DNA of 64,000 nt from Sinomonas terrae (GTDB lineage: Bacteria; Actinomycetota; Actinomycetes; Actinomycetales; Micrococcaceae), in assembly GCF_022539255.1 (NCBI RefSeq), contig NZ_JAKZBV010000001.1:1054001-1118000 (forward strand). The letters are read 5' to 3'. The notes below the pieces were generated by a model. The model saw only the letters and a program-made list of their open reading frames with translations. It was not told where the DNA came from and did no database searches. Positions within the stretch are counted from its first letter, which is position 1. Each line of letters begins with the position of its first letter. Position numbers and translations under genes: made by a program. Below, piece by piece: positions 31,501-39,680 of this stretch.

Positions 31501-32739
31501 TTATGCCGCTTCGCTGAGCCGGGCGGCTTCGATGTCGGCACGAGGGGGCCGAGCTGTCCTCCGCGTCCTGAAGACCCAAGCCTTGAGGAGGGCGAAGCGA
31601 AGGACCGTCGCCAGGATGTTCGCCACCATAAGCGTTACGAGCTCGGCGGTTGCGGCGGGCCGCACCATCAGTGCATGGAGCCCAAGGAGCGACGATGAGG
31701 TCAGCCCCCATGCGAGGCCGAAGACGATGAGCCCTTGGAACTGCTGGATCCCGTAGTGCTCAGGCCCGCTGATGCCGAATGTGAACCGGCGGTTCGCCGC
31801 CGTGTTGAGCACCGCAGTGATGAGCAGGGCTGCGAAGTTTGCCGCCTGCGCTCCGGCCATCGGCTGAATCATCAGGTACAGAACCGCGTATGCGAGCGTC
31901 GAGAAAACGCCGATGGCACCGAAACGGAGCACCTGCCCGAAGAACGACGGCGTCCCGACCGGGAGGAGGGGGCGTCGCCCGAGTTCGGCGTAGATCGCGG
32001 TGAGCGGGACCTTTCCACGGGTCAGCGAGGAAGCCACCCGGACGATCCCGCAGATGTCGTCAAGCGCAGTCTGTTTGATGTTGACGCTGCTCGTGGGATC
32101 GTCCGTCCAATCGACTGGGATCTCGTGGATCCGTAGGCCGGCTCGCTCGGCGAGGACGAGCAGCTCTGTGTCGAAGAACCATGAGTTGTCCTCGACGTGG
32201 GGGAGCAGCGCTCGGGCCACCTCGGTTCGCACCGCCTTGAACCCACACTGCGCATCCGAGAACCTCACGCCAAGGGCTCCGTGCAGCATCGCGTTGTAGG
32301 TCCGCGAAATGAACTCCCGCTTGGGCCCGCGCACAACCCGTGAATCGCGACGGAGCCGCGTACCGATAGAGATGTCCGAATGCCCGGAAAGCAACGGGGC
32401 GATGAGTGGTGGGAGAGCCGCGAGGTCGGTGGAGAGGTCGACGTCGAGGTAAGCCACCACCTCGGCGGGCGAGGCCTCCCAAGCGTCGCGCAGCGCATAG
32501 CCGCGGCCCTTCTTGGCGAGACGGCGGTAGACGACGGCGTCGTATCGGTTGGCAAGCGCCTCGGCAATTGCCGGGGTGCGGTCCGTACTCGCGTTGTCCG
32601 CGATCGTCACACGCCACGGCACGTGGAAAGCCTCGTCGAGGTACTCCACAAGAGTGGTCACGCACGCCTCGAGGCTGAGCTCTTCATTGAAGACTGGAAC
32701 GACGATGTCGATTGCCAGGCCCCCAGTGACTCTGGTCAT
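31501..32739 (-). CDS. GT2 glycosyltransferase fused to a GtrA-like membrane domain
   Basis: A 412-residue fusion. Residues 1-240 are a dolichol-phosphate-mannose-synthase-like GT2: DIVVPVFNEE, NASTDRTPAIAE, VAYLDVDLSTDLAAL (the DXD-type metal site), CGFKAVR, and WFFDTELLVLAERAGL. Residues 270-395 form four GtrA-like helices (FGAIGVFSTLAYAVLYLMI, NRRFTF, LLKAWVF). Such enzymes make polyprenyl-phosphate sugars, probably the donor for the GT-C proteins nearby. ATG 32739 has TAGCTT 7 nt upstream and no ribosome-binding site; an in-frame TTG at 32748 is rejected. Confidence 0.9.
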   Translation of the reverse strand: MTRVTGGLAIDIVVPVFNEELSLEACVTTLVEYLDEAFHVPWRVTIADNASTDRTPAIAEALANRYDAVVYRRLAKKGRGYALRDAWEASPAEVVAYLDVDLSTDLAALPPLIAPLLSGHSDISIGTRLRRDSRVVRGPKREFISRTYNAMLHGALGVRFSDAQCGFKAVRTEVARALLPHVEDNSWFFDTELLVLAERAGLRIHEIPVDWTDDPTSSVNIKQTALDDICGIVRVASSLTRGKVPLTAIYAELGRRPLLPVGTPSFFGQVLRFGAIGVFSTLAYAVLYLMIQPMAGAQAANFAALLITAVLNTAANRRFTFGISGPEHYGIQQFQGLIVFGLAWGLTSSSLLGLHALMVRPAATAELVTLMVANILATVLRFALLKAWVFRTRRTARPPRADIEAARLSEAA

Positions 32740-32752
32740 GGCGAACAAGCTA
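32740..32752 (-). promoter_or_regulatory. -10-like element for the leaderless GT2-GtrA gene
   Basis: The minus strand reads TAGCTT (complement at 32747-32752), 7 nt, ATG 32739. A GAGTACT motif lies about 45 bp further upstream. Confidence 0.45.
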
Positions 32753-32784
32753 ACTGCTGCAAACAGGCGGGGCCATATATCCGA

Positions 32785-32799
32785 GCAAAGACGAGTACT
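32785..32799 (+). promoter_or_regulatory. GAGTACT-type motif upstream of GT2-GtrA
   Basis: GCAAAGACGAGTACT matches the consensus GAAA-N-TCGAGTACT seen in other accessory intergenic regions. It lies between the 32739 start and the stop of the next minus-strand gene. Confidence 0.4.
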
Positions 32800-32877
32800 G
32801 TCGCCGGAAAGGCAAGTAGCCCGTTTGTCACTCGCCTCAGTAGGCAGGGTGGGTTAATCGCGACGGCAGCCTTTGGC

Positions 32878-34392
32878 TCAATGGCGGACGAAAAGAGCGG
32901 ACGTACCATCCGCGGCTGTCTCCTGCCAGTCGGGGCTCCGATGGAGGGATTGGGCAAGCCCATCATCTGGGGGGACTACGACGCATCCTGCACCCGTTAG
33001 CTCCTGATCGAGGTCGCCTTGTCCCTCAATGATTTGCTGGTCTTTGCGAATTCGCTCTGGCCCGTAGAGGTCGTTACGGGAATCGAGTGAAACTGTGACA
33101 TCCGGGCGTTCTAATAGGATGAAGCCGCCGAGATCATAGGAATTGAACACTCTGCATCCAGTCGGGATCGAACTGATCACGGTCGTCGAGAATCGGCTGG
33201 GATCGGGGCGGCCGAGATGGCCAAGGCTCAACAATGCCATGACCGACGCTACGACGACAGCGACGGCGGCCCCTGGACCTAGGACGACGCGACGGCTGTA
33301 GATGTAGCGTCTTAGCGCTGGATGCGAGGCGAAATCAGCCAGGACGGGCAGAGCCAGCAATGTCAGAATCGGGAGAATTCGTATGGCGTCCACGCTGGCG
33401 ATGACGCCGACGGTAAGGGCTCCGACGTGAACCAAATTCCTTCGGCGCACGGCCACAACTAACGCGCCGATCCCGAGGCCGAGCATGATGATCTGGGAAG
33501 GATTCGCAAGATTAATGTGCTGCCATTCGACAACGATGCCTTCCGAATCTTGTTGGACCTGCGCGGTCTGTGCCAGCAGGCCTGGACCGTAGGGGTTGAG
33601 GCAGGAAGCCGCGGTGGCTGTGAAGAGGGCGGCAATGCACCAAACTCCTCGCACACGAGTGCTGCGCCTGGCCAGCACGAGCGTTGCAACCGCAGCGATG
33701 ATCGCGACCCCCAGAAGGGCGCCTGCATGCAGGTTGACCCAGACAACGGTGAGAAGGCCAATCGCCGCTAGGTTCCATGCGCGCGGGTGGTCGAGGAGCC
33801 GGTGGAGCAGCAGCACCAGTATTAGGACGGCGATGTAATCGATAAGCTGAGGCCGTGCCGAGAACCAGGCGATGAGCAGCGGCGAGGCAAGGAAGATCAA
33901 CGCCCCAGCGACTATGGCACTTGCGCCTAGCTGGCGGGCTTGGAGTAGCACCAGCCCCGTGACGGCGGCGACCAAGGCGGCGCAGGCGAGAGCTGCTCCG
34001 GGAAGCGATGCGAACCGGTATGCGAGCGCGACGAAAACGTTGAAACCCCAGGAGTTAAGTGTCCAGGGCTGCCCGTGGACTGTCCAAGAGAAGGGGTCCG
34101 TACTGGGAATGCTTCCCTGCTGAATCGTGAGCAAGCCGGTGCGGATTTGCCAGAACGTGTCGGTTTCGGCCAGAGTCCCGGCTCTGAGCAATGCAAGCGG
34201 CAGAGTTGCCAGCCAGGCCAGCAACCATGGCCTTTGCTTGATCCAGACGGGGTCCAGAAAGCCATTGCAGCGTTGTCTTTTCTGGTCAGGAACGGATTCG
34301 CTAAATCTACCGTGAAGGGCATTCTGCTGCTGAGATGATCGCCATCTACCGCTGGTTGCTTTCGTGGTATCGCCCAAGATTTTCTCCTTCAC
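32878..34392 (-). CDS. Polytopic membrane protein, GT-C-like
   Basis: A 504-residue protein with about 10-11 membrane helices between residues 55 and 400 and a soluble C-terminal domain. The first loop (LAETDTFWQIRTGLL, then PSTDPFSWTVHGQPW) has the acidic and His/Trp pattern seen in several actinobacterial GT-C-like families, but no named enzyme is recognised. The C-terminus has DVTVSLDSRNDLYGPERI and GCVVVPPDDGLAQSL. The start is uncertain: GTG 34392 has no ribosome-binding site, and a TTG 15 nt inside follows AAGGAG. Codon use is mixed and lower in GC than the core genes. Confidence 0.6.
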   Translation of the reverse strand: MKEKILGDTTKATSGRWRSSQQQNALHGRFSESVPDQKRQRCNGFLDPVWIKQRPWLLAWLATLPLALLRAGTLAETDTFWQIRTGLLTIQQGSIPSTDPFSWTVHGQPWTLNSWGFNVFVALAYRFASLPGAALACAALVAAVTGLVLLQARQLGASAIVAGALIFLASPLLIAWFSARPQLIDYIAVLILVLLLHRLLDHPRAWNLAAIGLLTVVWVNLHAGALLGVAIIAAVATLVLARRSTRVRGVWCIAALFTATAASCLNPYGPGLLAQTAQVQQDSEGIVVEWQHINLANPSQIIMLGLGIGALVVAVRRRNLVHVGALTVGVIASVDAIRILPILTLLALPVLADFASHPALRRYIYSRRVVLGPGAAVAVVVASVMALLSLGHLGRPDPSRFSTTVISSIPTGCRVFNSYDLGGFILLERPDVTVSLDSRNDLYGPERIRKDQQIIEGQGDLDQELTGAGCVVVPPDDGLAQSLHRSPDWQETAADGTSALFVRH

Positions 34393-34710
34393 GAGACTCT
34401 CGCAGGGTATCTCAGGAGCCAGTCAATTCCACGGTCCCCGACTCCAAGCGGCCGCCTGCTGGATCCTGTCATGCGAACAAACCTAGGGCCATTCCCGAGG
34501 CGTGGCACCGCGCTCCAGCTAAGAATGAGTACTATGCGCCCAGAACCAAGTAGCAGGGCCGGCCACTCGCCTCGAACCGCGAGAATACGCGGAAAAGTCG
34601 AGTACTCAGCACCCCCGACCAAGTGGTGCGTTCGATAGTTGCCTTTGGATACCGTCTGGCTCACGCCCCAGCTGGGGACCGTTTTCGCATCCGACGGAAA
34701 GCTGGAACTA
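34393..34710. other. Divergent intergenic region with two GAGTACT motifs
   Basis: No convincing gene. AAGAATGAGTACT (34521-34533) and GGAAAAGTCGAGTACTC (34591-34607) lie 73 bp apart between the divergent membrane-protein gene and the secreted PxKF gene. The second is the closest match to the consensus. No clear -35/-10 pair was identified. Confidence 0.45.
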
Positions 34711-36384
34711 GTGATCAAGAAACGCTCAATTGCGGTCGCCTCTGCGACCGCCTTCCTCGTCGCGGCCGGCGCTGGTGCGGCAGTGGCCGACACTGTCGGC
34801 TTCGATGGCGACTACGCCACCACGGGGACCCAGCACGCAGTCACTCTGGGAACCATTCCCTGCAATGTAGGGACGACAGCCACAATCGGCCTTTGGGCGA
34901 ACCGCAACGGCCTAGGCACCGGAACGCAGACGTTCGCGAATGGGGCGTCCCTCTCTCCTTACGTCTCAGAGCCGGTGACCGGAGTGACTCTGGGCACTGC
35001 CCAAATGATCACCTTGCCGGGCAACTGGCAGAACCTCGGAAACAACGCCGTGAGCTCCGTGATGAGCGTGCCCTTGACCGTCACGCCTACCTCCACGGGT
35101 ACCGTGAGCGAGACCCTCGGGCTCGGGCTTACTGGAAAAGGCTCCGGTGGGGGAACGATTAGCCGCGCAACGACGATGACGATCTCGTGGAACACGGACT
35201 GCTCGCCGAAGCCGCCGCCCGCGCCAGTCAACACGGCGCCGACGGCGCCCGGGGTCCCCGTGCCGAGCACGGTCGTTAATCAGGGCGCCTTCAGCCTCAA
35301 TTGGGACGCCTCCACCGATGCAGAGGGCGACGCCTTCACCTACACCCTCCAAGGCAAGAACGCCTCGGGCACCGGCTGGCAGACCATTGAGAGTGGCCTG
35401 ACGTCGCCGTCGTACTCGTTCACGACAGGCAACCCGGGCGAGGGCACCTGGGTCTACCAGGTCCAGGCGGTCGAGACCTCGACCAGTCCGGCTCTCTCGA
35501 GCGACTACAGCCAGTCTTCGGCAACCGTGACGGTCGACCGCACGGGGCCGAACGCCCCAATCGCCAGCACGGATACCGCCTCCGCCTACTTCGACGGCAC
35601 GACGAACTGGTGGAAGGACAATGTCACCGTCAGCTTCGCGGGCAACGGCGACCCGGCGCTCGCAGACGGCTCGGCCGGTAGCGGCGTCGATCAGGTCTCG
35701 GGCCCGCAGTCGTTCTCGACTGAGGGCCCCTTCACGGCGATGGGCACGGCGACCGACGTCGCGGACAACATCTCGGCGGCGACGGTCGTCTCCGGCAAGA
35801 TCGACAACCAGGATCCGACCGTCACTGCGACCTGTCCCTCGAACATCGTCATCGGCTCGGCCGCGACCGCCTCGTGGACGGCGGTCGACGAGAGCGACGG
35901 CTCGGGGATCCAAGGACCATCTACCGGGACGGTTGCCCTCGATACCTCCTCGGTCGGTAACCACACAGCGAACATCCCGGTTGGCGTCGCCAGCGACAAC
36001 GTCGGCCACCCGAGTACCGAAGGGACCTGCACCTACAACGTGATCTACAACTTCGCAGGCTTCTTCCAGCCCGTCACCATGACTGGCATGAACGTCGTGA
36101 AGGCTGGCAGCGCCGTCCCGATCAAGTTCAGCCTGAACGGCAACTACGGCCTCGGCATCCTGCCGGCGGCGCCCCAGTTCTTGGCCAACGGAACGGCGTC
36201 CTCAGGAGCAACCATCACTGACACCGTCACCGCCGGCTCGAGCTCGCTGAGCTACGACCCGACGACCGACCAGTACGTCTACGTCTGGAAGACGGACAAG
36301 GCGTGGGCCGGCCAGAGCGGCACGCTGACGGTCACCCTCAACGACGGAACCAAGCACACGGCACAGTTCTCGTTCACCAAGTAA
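34711..36384 (+). CDS. Secreted Ig/Fn3-like protein with C-terminal PxKF domain
   Basis: A 557-residue exported protein. Residues 1-27 are a signal peptide (basic VIKKRS, hydrophobic AVASATAFLVAAGAGAAV, A-D cleavage site). Next comes a beta-rich region, a proline/threonine hinge near 165-185 and two Fn3/Ig-like modules (NWDASTDAEGDAFTYTLQG; VDRTGPNAPIAST). The C-terminus has VVKAGSAVPIKFSLNGNYG, the PxKF signature of actinobacterial surface proteins. There is no LPXTG motif or transmembrane anchor. GTG 34711 is chosen because the signal peptide starts there; an in-frame ATG at 34639 would bury it. Function unknown, probably adhesion or envelope. Confidence 0.8.
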   Translation: MIKKRSIAVASATAFLVAAGAGAAVADTVGFDGDYATTGTQHAVTLGTIPCNVGTTATIGLWANRNGLGTGTQTFANGASLSPYVSEPVTGVTLGTAQMITLPGNWQNLGNNAVSSVMSVPLTVTPTSTGTVSETLGLGLTGKGSGGGTISRATTMTISWNTDCSPKPPPAPVNTAPTAPGVPVPSTVVNQGAFSLNWDASTDAEGDAFTYTLQGKNASGTGWQTIESGLTSPSYSFTTGNPGEGTWVYQVQAVETSTSPALSSDYSQSSATVTVDRTGPNAPIASTDTASAYFDGTTNWWKDNVTVSFAGNGDPALADGSAGSGVDQVSGPQSFSTEGPFTAMGTATDVADNISAATVVSGKIDNQDPTVTATCPSNIVIGSAATASWTAVDESDGSGIQGPSTGTVALDTSSVGNHTANIPVGVASDNVGHPSTEGTCTYNVIYNFAGFFQPVTMTGMNVVKAGSAVPIKFSLNGNYGLGILPAAPQFLANGTASSGATITDTVTAGSSSLSYDPTTDQYVYVWKTDKAWAGQSGTLTVTLNDGTKHTAQFSFTK

Positions 36385-36400
36385 GAAACAACGACGACGG

Positions 36401-36424
36401 CGGGGCGGCTCACCAGCCGCCCCG
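36401..36424 (+). terminator. Hairpin terminator after the PxKF gene
   Basis: CGGGGCGGC (36401-36409), TCACCA loop, GCCGCCCCG (36416-36424), followed by TCGCTTTGTC. It begins 16 bp after the stop codon; the T-run is short. Confidence 0.7.
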
Positions 36425-36425
36425 T

Positions 36426-36455
36426 CGCTTTGTCATATCGGCCGCTTTGTCATAT
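36426..36455. repeat. Direct repeat of CGCTTTGTCATAT
   Basis: Two exact 13-bp copies (36426-36438 and 36443-36455) with a 17-bp period, right after the PxKF terminator and about 190 bp before the next gene. Their TGTCATAT core is the same octamer as in the inverted repeats of the kinase/regulator promoter (8736-8743 and 8761-8768). Confidence 0.6.
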
Positions 36456-36637
36456 GGGTACTTACCTGAGTATCAGCCCTGTCACCTGCGTACCGGCGGA
36501 AAGCGACTAGGTGTAACTCCTCAGAGGAGACGCGTAGCAATTACTGAGGACAGGCCCCTCGTCTCTCGCTGTACTGGTCATAGGAAGGGCCGGAGGCGAG
36601 CAAGGATGCACGCAGCGGTCCGGACGGGGGTAGGAAA

Positions 36638-36973
36638 ATGTCTGTCACCGTGGGCTTCTGGCCGGAGATTCTCTCCGTCACGCGTGCGAAGAGCGCGAAC
36701 GATCGCGCCGAGTGGCTCGTGCTCGTTTCGCTTCACCCCGACGGAACACCGGGGGTAGGAGTCCGGATCGACGCTGAACCTGGAAAGCTGCTGCCGCCAC
36801 AGGCCGTGCAGTGGGCTGTCGGGCACGTCAGGACTGATACCAAGTTGGAGAGCATTGTTGCAGTAGTCGACGCGGGTGTGGCGCCTGACCGGGCCGAGGC
36901 GATCCGCGGCGAGATCTCCCACGAGGCGGGGCGCTTCGGAATGAAGCTCCAGCCACTCCCAACTTTCCAGTAG
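36638..36973 (+). CDS. Small hypothetical protein
   Basis: A 111-residue soluble protein, not recognised. It has no signal peptide or membrane segment; the middle is acidic and hydrophobic in alternation (EWLVLVSLHPDGTPGVGVRI; ESIVAVVDAGVAPDRAEAI), suggesting an alpha/beta fold. ATG 36638 follows TAGGAAA. The gene is alone on the plus strand, with an ACTGACAG/CTGTCAGT inverted repeat 12 bp after the stop. Confidence 0.5.
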   Translation: MSVTVGFWPEILSVTRAKSANDRAEWLVLVSLHPDGTPGVGVRIDAEPGKLLPPQAVQWAVGHVRTDTKLESIVAVVDAGVAPDRAEAIRGEISHEAGRFGMKLQPLPTFQ

Positions 36974-36984
36974 GTAAGGCGCTG

Positions 36985-37012
36985 ACTGACAGGTATTGCA
37001 GGATCTGTCAGT
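36985..37012. other. Inverted repeat ACTGACAG/CTGTCAGT
   Basis: Perfect 8-bp arms separated by 12 bp (36985-36992 and 37005-37012), followed by AAATTGTCA, which repeats the half-site. It may be an operator for the next gene or a weak terminator. Confidence 0.4.
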
Positions 37013-37133
37013 AAATTGTCAATGCGCGGCCTCCTCTTGTGCCCCCTTCCGGGTTCACCATTGGAGAAGGGTGATTCAAGAAGCTGGGTACCCTATTCGC
37101 TTGCGGGCAGACGCCTGATAGGACCTGAGCACG

Positions 37134-37370
37134 ATGAGCAGCAGAGCTGATGATAGTTTGCGCGCCTTCCTGCGGCACGAGCACGGGCAGACTCCCGTCT
37201 TCCGTCCCGCAGAGCACTGGCCGCCGCCAACGCGGCTAGGAAGCAGGGACAACCGGGCGCTGCGAATGCGGGAGCATCTCCTGGGGAACCTGAGGGAAGC
37301 GGGGATGACCGACGACGAAGCCCGAGCCGAGGCCGAACGGATCTTGGCGGGGGACGTCTGGGGCGGCTGA
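37134..37370 (+). CDS. Small hypothetical protein
   Basis: A 78-residue charged protein, not recognised. It has a helical C-terminal half (ALRMREHLLGNLREAGMTDDEARAEAERIL) that resembles small helix-hairpin proteins but gives no function. No ribosome-binding site is obvious before ATG 37134. It converges with the gene at 37381-37662. Confidence 0.4.
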   Translation: MSSRADDSLRAFLRHEHGQTPVFRPAEHWPPPTRLGSRDNRALRMREHLLGNLREAGMTDDEARAEAERILAGDVWGG

Positions 37371-37380
37371 GCAGGCTCGG

Positions 37381-37662
37381 TCAGAGCGGGCCGACGCCTT
37401 CGCGCGCCAGATCGTGGAGCAACTGGTGGTAGCTCGCGAGGGCGAGCGGCGGCGCCTGGTGCAGGTCGGCGAACGTAGCGCGCGGCCGGTCGACCCGGTA
37501 GAGGGCGAGGACGGCACGGTCTTCCTCATCATCGCCCAGAGTGTGGTATGCCCCGATCCGACACCCCGAGGCTAGCGCTTGCGCATATCGGCCCAGCCGG
37601 TCCACCGGCATCGGGTTGCCCGCCCTGTTCCAGATTCGGACGACATCCTGAGTGTCCAACAT
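37381..37662 (-). CDS. Small hypothetical protein
   Basis: A 93-residue soluble protein, not recognised: MLDTQDVVRIWNRAG, then GYHTLGDDEEDRAVLALYRV-like segments and a terminal helix (ALASYHQLLHDLAREGVGPL). ATG 37662 has AGGAGGG upstream at a suitable distance, which supports it as a real gene. No membrane or signal segment. It is convergent with 37134-37370. Confidence 0.5.
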   Translation of the reverse strand: MLDTQDVVRIWNRAGNPMPVDRLGRYAQALASGCRIGAYHTLGDDEEDRAVLALYRVDRPRATFADLHQAPPLALASYHQLLHDLAREGVGPL

Positions 37663-37715
37663 GGCCCAGCCCTCCTAGATCCTGCCGGTCGGTGCTTCAA
37701 CTCTCCCAACTCGCC

Positions 37716-37744
37716 GTACTCACAAACCACACTTGTCCGTACTC
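37716..37744. promoter_or_regulatory. Two GTACTC motifs upstream of the acetyltransferase
   Basis: GTACTC at 37716-37721 and GTACTCGAATTTC at 37739-37751, 23 bp apart. The second matches the extended accessory-block motif. The region lies between the 37662 start (minus) and the truncated acetyltransferase. Confidence 0.35.
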
Positions 37745-38248
37745 GAATTTCGCACCCGACCACTGGTCTCATTGGACCACCGGAGAATCGCCTGTGAGGG
37801 ACCTTCGGGGCGTGTCTTCAAACCACTCGAGAAGGCCGATGCGGGACGATGGGGGAGTGTCCCGCAACCGCCGCGCGTCACGATCTACCCGCCCTTCTAC
37901 ACCGATCACGGCCTGAACCTCGACCTCGCCGAACGGGTGTTCATCAACCAGGGCTGCACCTTCTTGGACTACGCGGGCATCCGTCTCGCCGAACGGGTCA
38001 TGGTTGGCCCGAAGGCCACCTTCATCACAAGCGGCCACCCAGTCGACCCAGAGGAGCGGCGCATCTGGTTGACCGGCGCTCCCATCGTTGTCGAGGAGAA
38101 CGTCTGGATCGGCGCGGGTGCGACGATCCTTCCCGGGGTCACGATCGGGCGGGATTCGGTGATTGCCGCGGGAGCGGTCGTGGCCGACGACGTCCCGCCG
38201 GCGAGCCTCGTCACAGGCACCAAGGCGAGCGTGCGCCGACAGTGGTGA
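37733..38248 (+). CDS. LacA/NodL-type sugar O-acetyltransferase, N-terminus missing
   Basis: Up to 171 residues, of which the last 125 are a left-handed beta-helix hexapeptide-repeat acetyltransferase of the maltose/galactoside type: YPPFYTDHGLNLDLAE, VFINQGCTFLDYAGI, ATFITSGHPVDPEERR with the catalytic His, and GAGATILPGVTIGRDS. The helical Mac domain normally found in the first 50 residues is absent; the residues before YPPFY are unlike the family, and the only in-frame start is TTG 37733. It may be a 5'-truncated remnant or a short form with a non-standard start. It ends 49 bp before glmM. Confidence 0.6.
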   Translation: MSVLEFRTRPLVSLDHRRIACEGPSGRVFKPLEKADAGRWGSVPQPPRVTIYPPFYTDHGLNLDLAERVFINQGCTFLDYAGIRLAERVMVGPKATFITSGHPVDPEERRIWLTGAPIVVEENVWIGAGATILPGVTIGRDSVIAAGAVVADDVPPASLVTGTKASVRRQW

Positions 38249-38284
38249 CGGCGGGGCAGGGTCAGCTTCTTCGCCCGCGCCCCG

Positions 38285-38297
38285 TAGACTGGTCCCG
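38285..38297 (+). promoter_or_regulatory. -10-like element for leaderless glmM
   Basis: TAGACT (38285-38290), 7 nt, ATG 38298. The hexamer is identical to that before truA. Confidence 0.5.
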
Positions 38298-39677
38298 ATG
38301 ACTAGGCTCTTCGGAACGGACGGCGTCCGCGGGCTGGCCAATGGCCTGCTGGACGCGCAGTTGGCACTCAGGCTGTCCCAGGCGGCCGCCGTCGTGCTCG
38401 GACACCGCGAGGTTCCCGACGGCACGCGGCCCCGCGCCGTCGTCGCCCGGGACCCGCGCGCAAGCGGTGAATTCCTGAGTTCGGCGGTCGAAGCGGGCCT
38501 GGCGAGTGCGGGCGTGGACGTGTACAACGCAGGAGTCCTTCCGACCCCCGCGGCCGCATATCTCGTGGCTGACCTGAAGGCGGATTTCGGGGTCATGATC
38601 TCCGCCTCGCACAACCCGGCCCCGGACAACGGCATCAAGTTCTTCGCCCGAGGCGGCCACAAGCTTCCGGACGAGATCGAGGATGCGATCGAGGCCGAGC
38701 TCGCGTGCGAGCCGGTCCGGCCGACGGGCGACGGCGTCGGCCGCGTGCGCCGCTTCGCCGACGCCGAGGACCGCTACATCGTGCACCTCCTCACGACCCT
38801 CCCGCATCGCCTCGACGGGCTCACTGTCGTCCTCGACTGCGCGCACGGAGCGGCGTCCGGCTGCTCGCCGCAGGTGTTCAAGGACGCCGGCGCGAACGTG
38901 ATCGTGATCGGCGCCGAGCCTGACGGAATTAACATCAACGAGGGCGTCGGATCGACGCACCTCGAGGCCCTCCAGGCCGCGGTGGTCGCCCACGGCGCCG
39001 ACCTCGGTGTGGCGCACGACGGCGACGCGGACCGCTGCCTCGCCGTGGACCACGAGGGCAACGTCGTGGATGGCGACCAGATCATGGCCATCCTCGGGAT
39101 CGCCCTCAAGCAGGATGGCCGGCTGCGCGAGGACGTGCTCGTCGCAACCGTCATGAGCAACCTCGGCCTCAAGATCGCCCTGCGCGAGGCAGGCATCACC
39201 GTCCGCGAGACCGCGGTCGGGGACCGCTACGTGCTCGAGGAGATGCGCGCCAACAACTACTCGCTCGGCGGCGAGCAGAGCGGCCACGTCATCTTCCTCG
39301 ACTATGCGACGACGGGCGACGGCGTCCTGACCGGCCTCCAGCTCGCGGCCCAGATCGCGAAGACGGGCAAGCCGCTCAAGGAACTCGCCGCCGTCATGAC
39401 CCGGCTTCCGCAGGTGCTCATCAACGTGAAGGGCGTCGACAAGTCTCGGGTCAAGGACGACGACGGCGTGAGCCTTGCCGTGGCGGAGGCCGAGGCGGAG
39501 CTCGGCGAGACCGGACGCGTCCTCCTGCGCCCCTCGGGCACCGAGCCCGTTGTGAGGGTCATGGTCGAAGCCGCGGACGAGGACACGGCGCAGGCGATCG
39601 CGCAACGGCTCGCCGCCGTCGTCGAACGTCGGCTTTCCCTCGCTCTCAACGACACGGAATCGGTGCGCCCGGCCTAG
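38298..39677 (+). CDS. glmM: Phosphoglucosamine mutase
   Basis: A 459-residue alpha-D-phosphohexomutase converting glucosamine-6-phosphate to glucosamine-1-phosphate for UDP-GlcNAc. The start MTRLFGTDGVRGLAN is the family signature. The phosphoserine is S104 in ISASHNPAPDNG; the metal loop is DGDADRCLAVD; the sugar-binding loop GEQSGHVIF and the C-terminal RPSGTEPVVRV phosphate-binding loop are intact. ATG 38298 is chosen; a long upstream in-frame extension has no homology. It normally follows rpsI in actinobacteria but here lies 11 kb away. Confidence 0.97.
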   Translation: MTRLFGTDGVRGLANGLLDAQLALRLSQAAAVVLGHREVPDGTRPRAVVARDPRASGEFLSSAVEAGLASAGVDVYNAGVLPTPAAAYLVADLKADFGVMISASHNPAPDNGIKFFARGGHKLPDEIEDAIEAELACEPVRPTGDGVGRVRRFADAEDRYIVHLLTTLPHRLDGLTVVLDCAHGAASGCSPQVFKDAGANVIVIGAEPDGININEGVGSTHLEALQAAVVAHGADLGVAHDGDADRCLAVDHEGNVVDGDQIMAILGIALKQDGRLREDVLVATVMSNLGLKIALREAGITVRETAVGDRYVLEEMRANNYSLGGEQSGHVIFLDYATTGDGVLTGLQLAAQIAKTGKPLKELAAVMTRLPQVLINVKGVDKSRVKDDDGVSLAVAEAEAELGETGRVLLRPSGTEPVVRVMVEAADEDTAQAIAQRLAAVVERRLSLALNDTESVRPA

Positions 39678-39680
39678 GCA

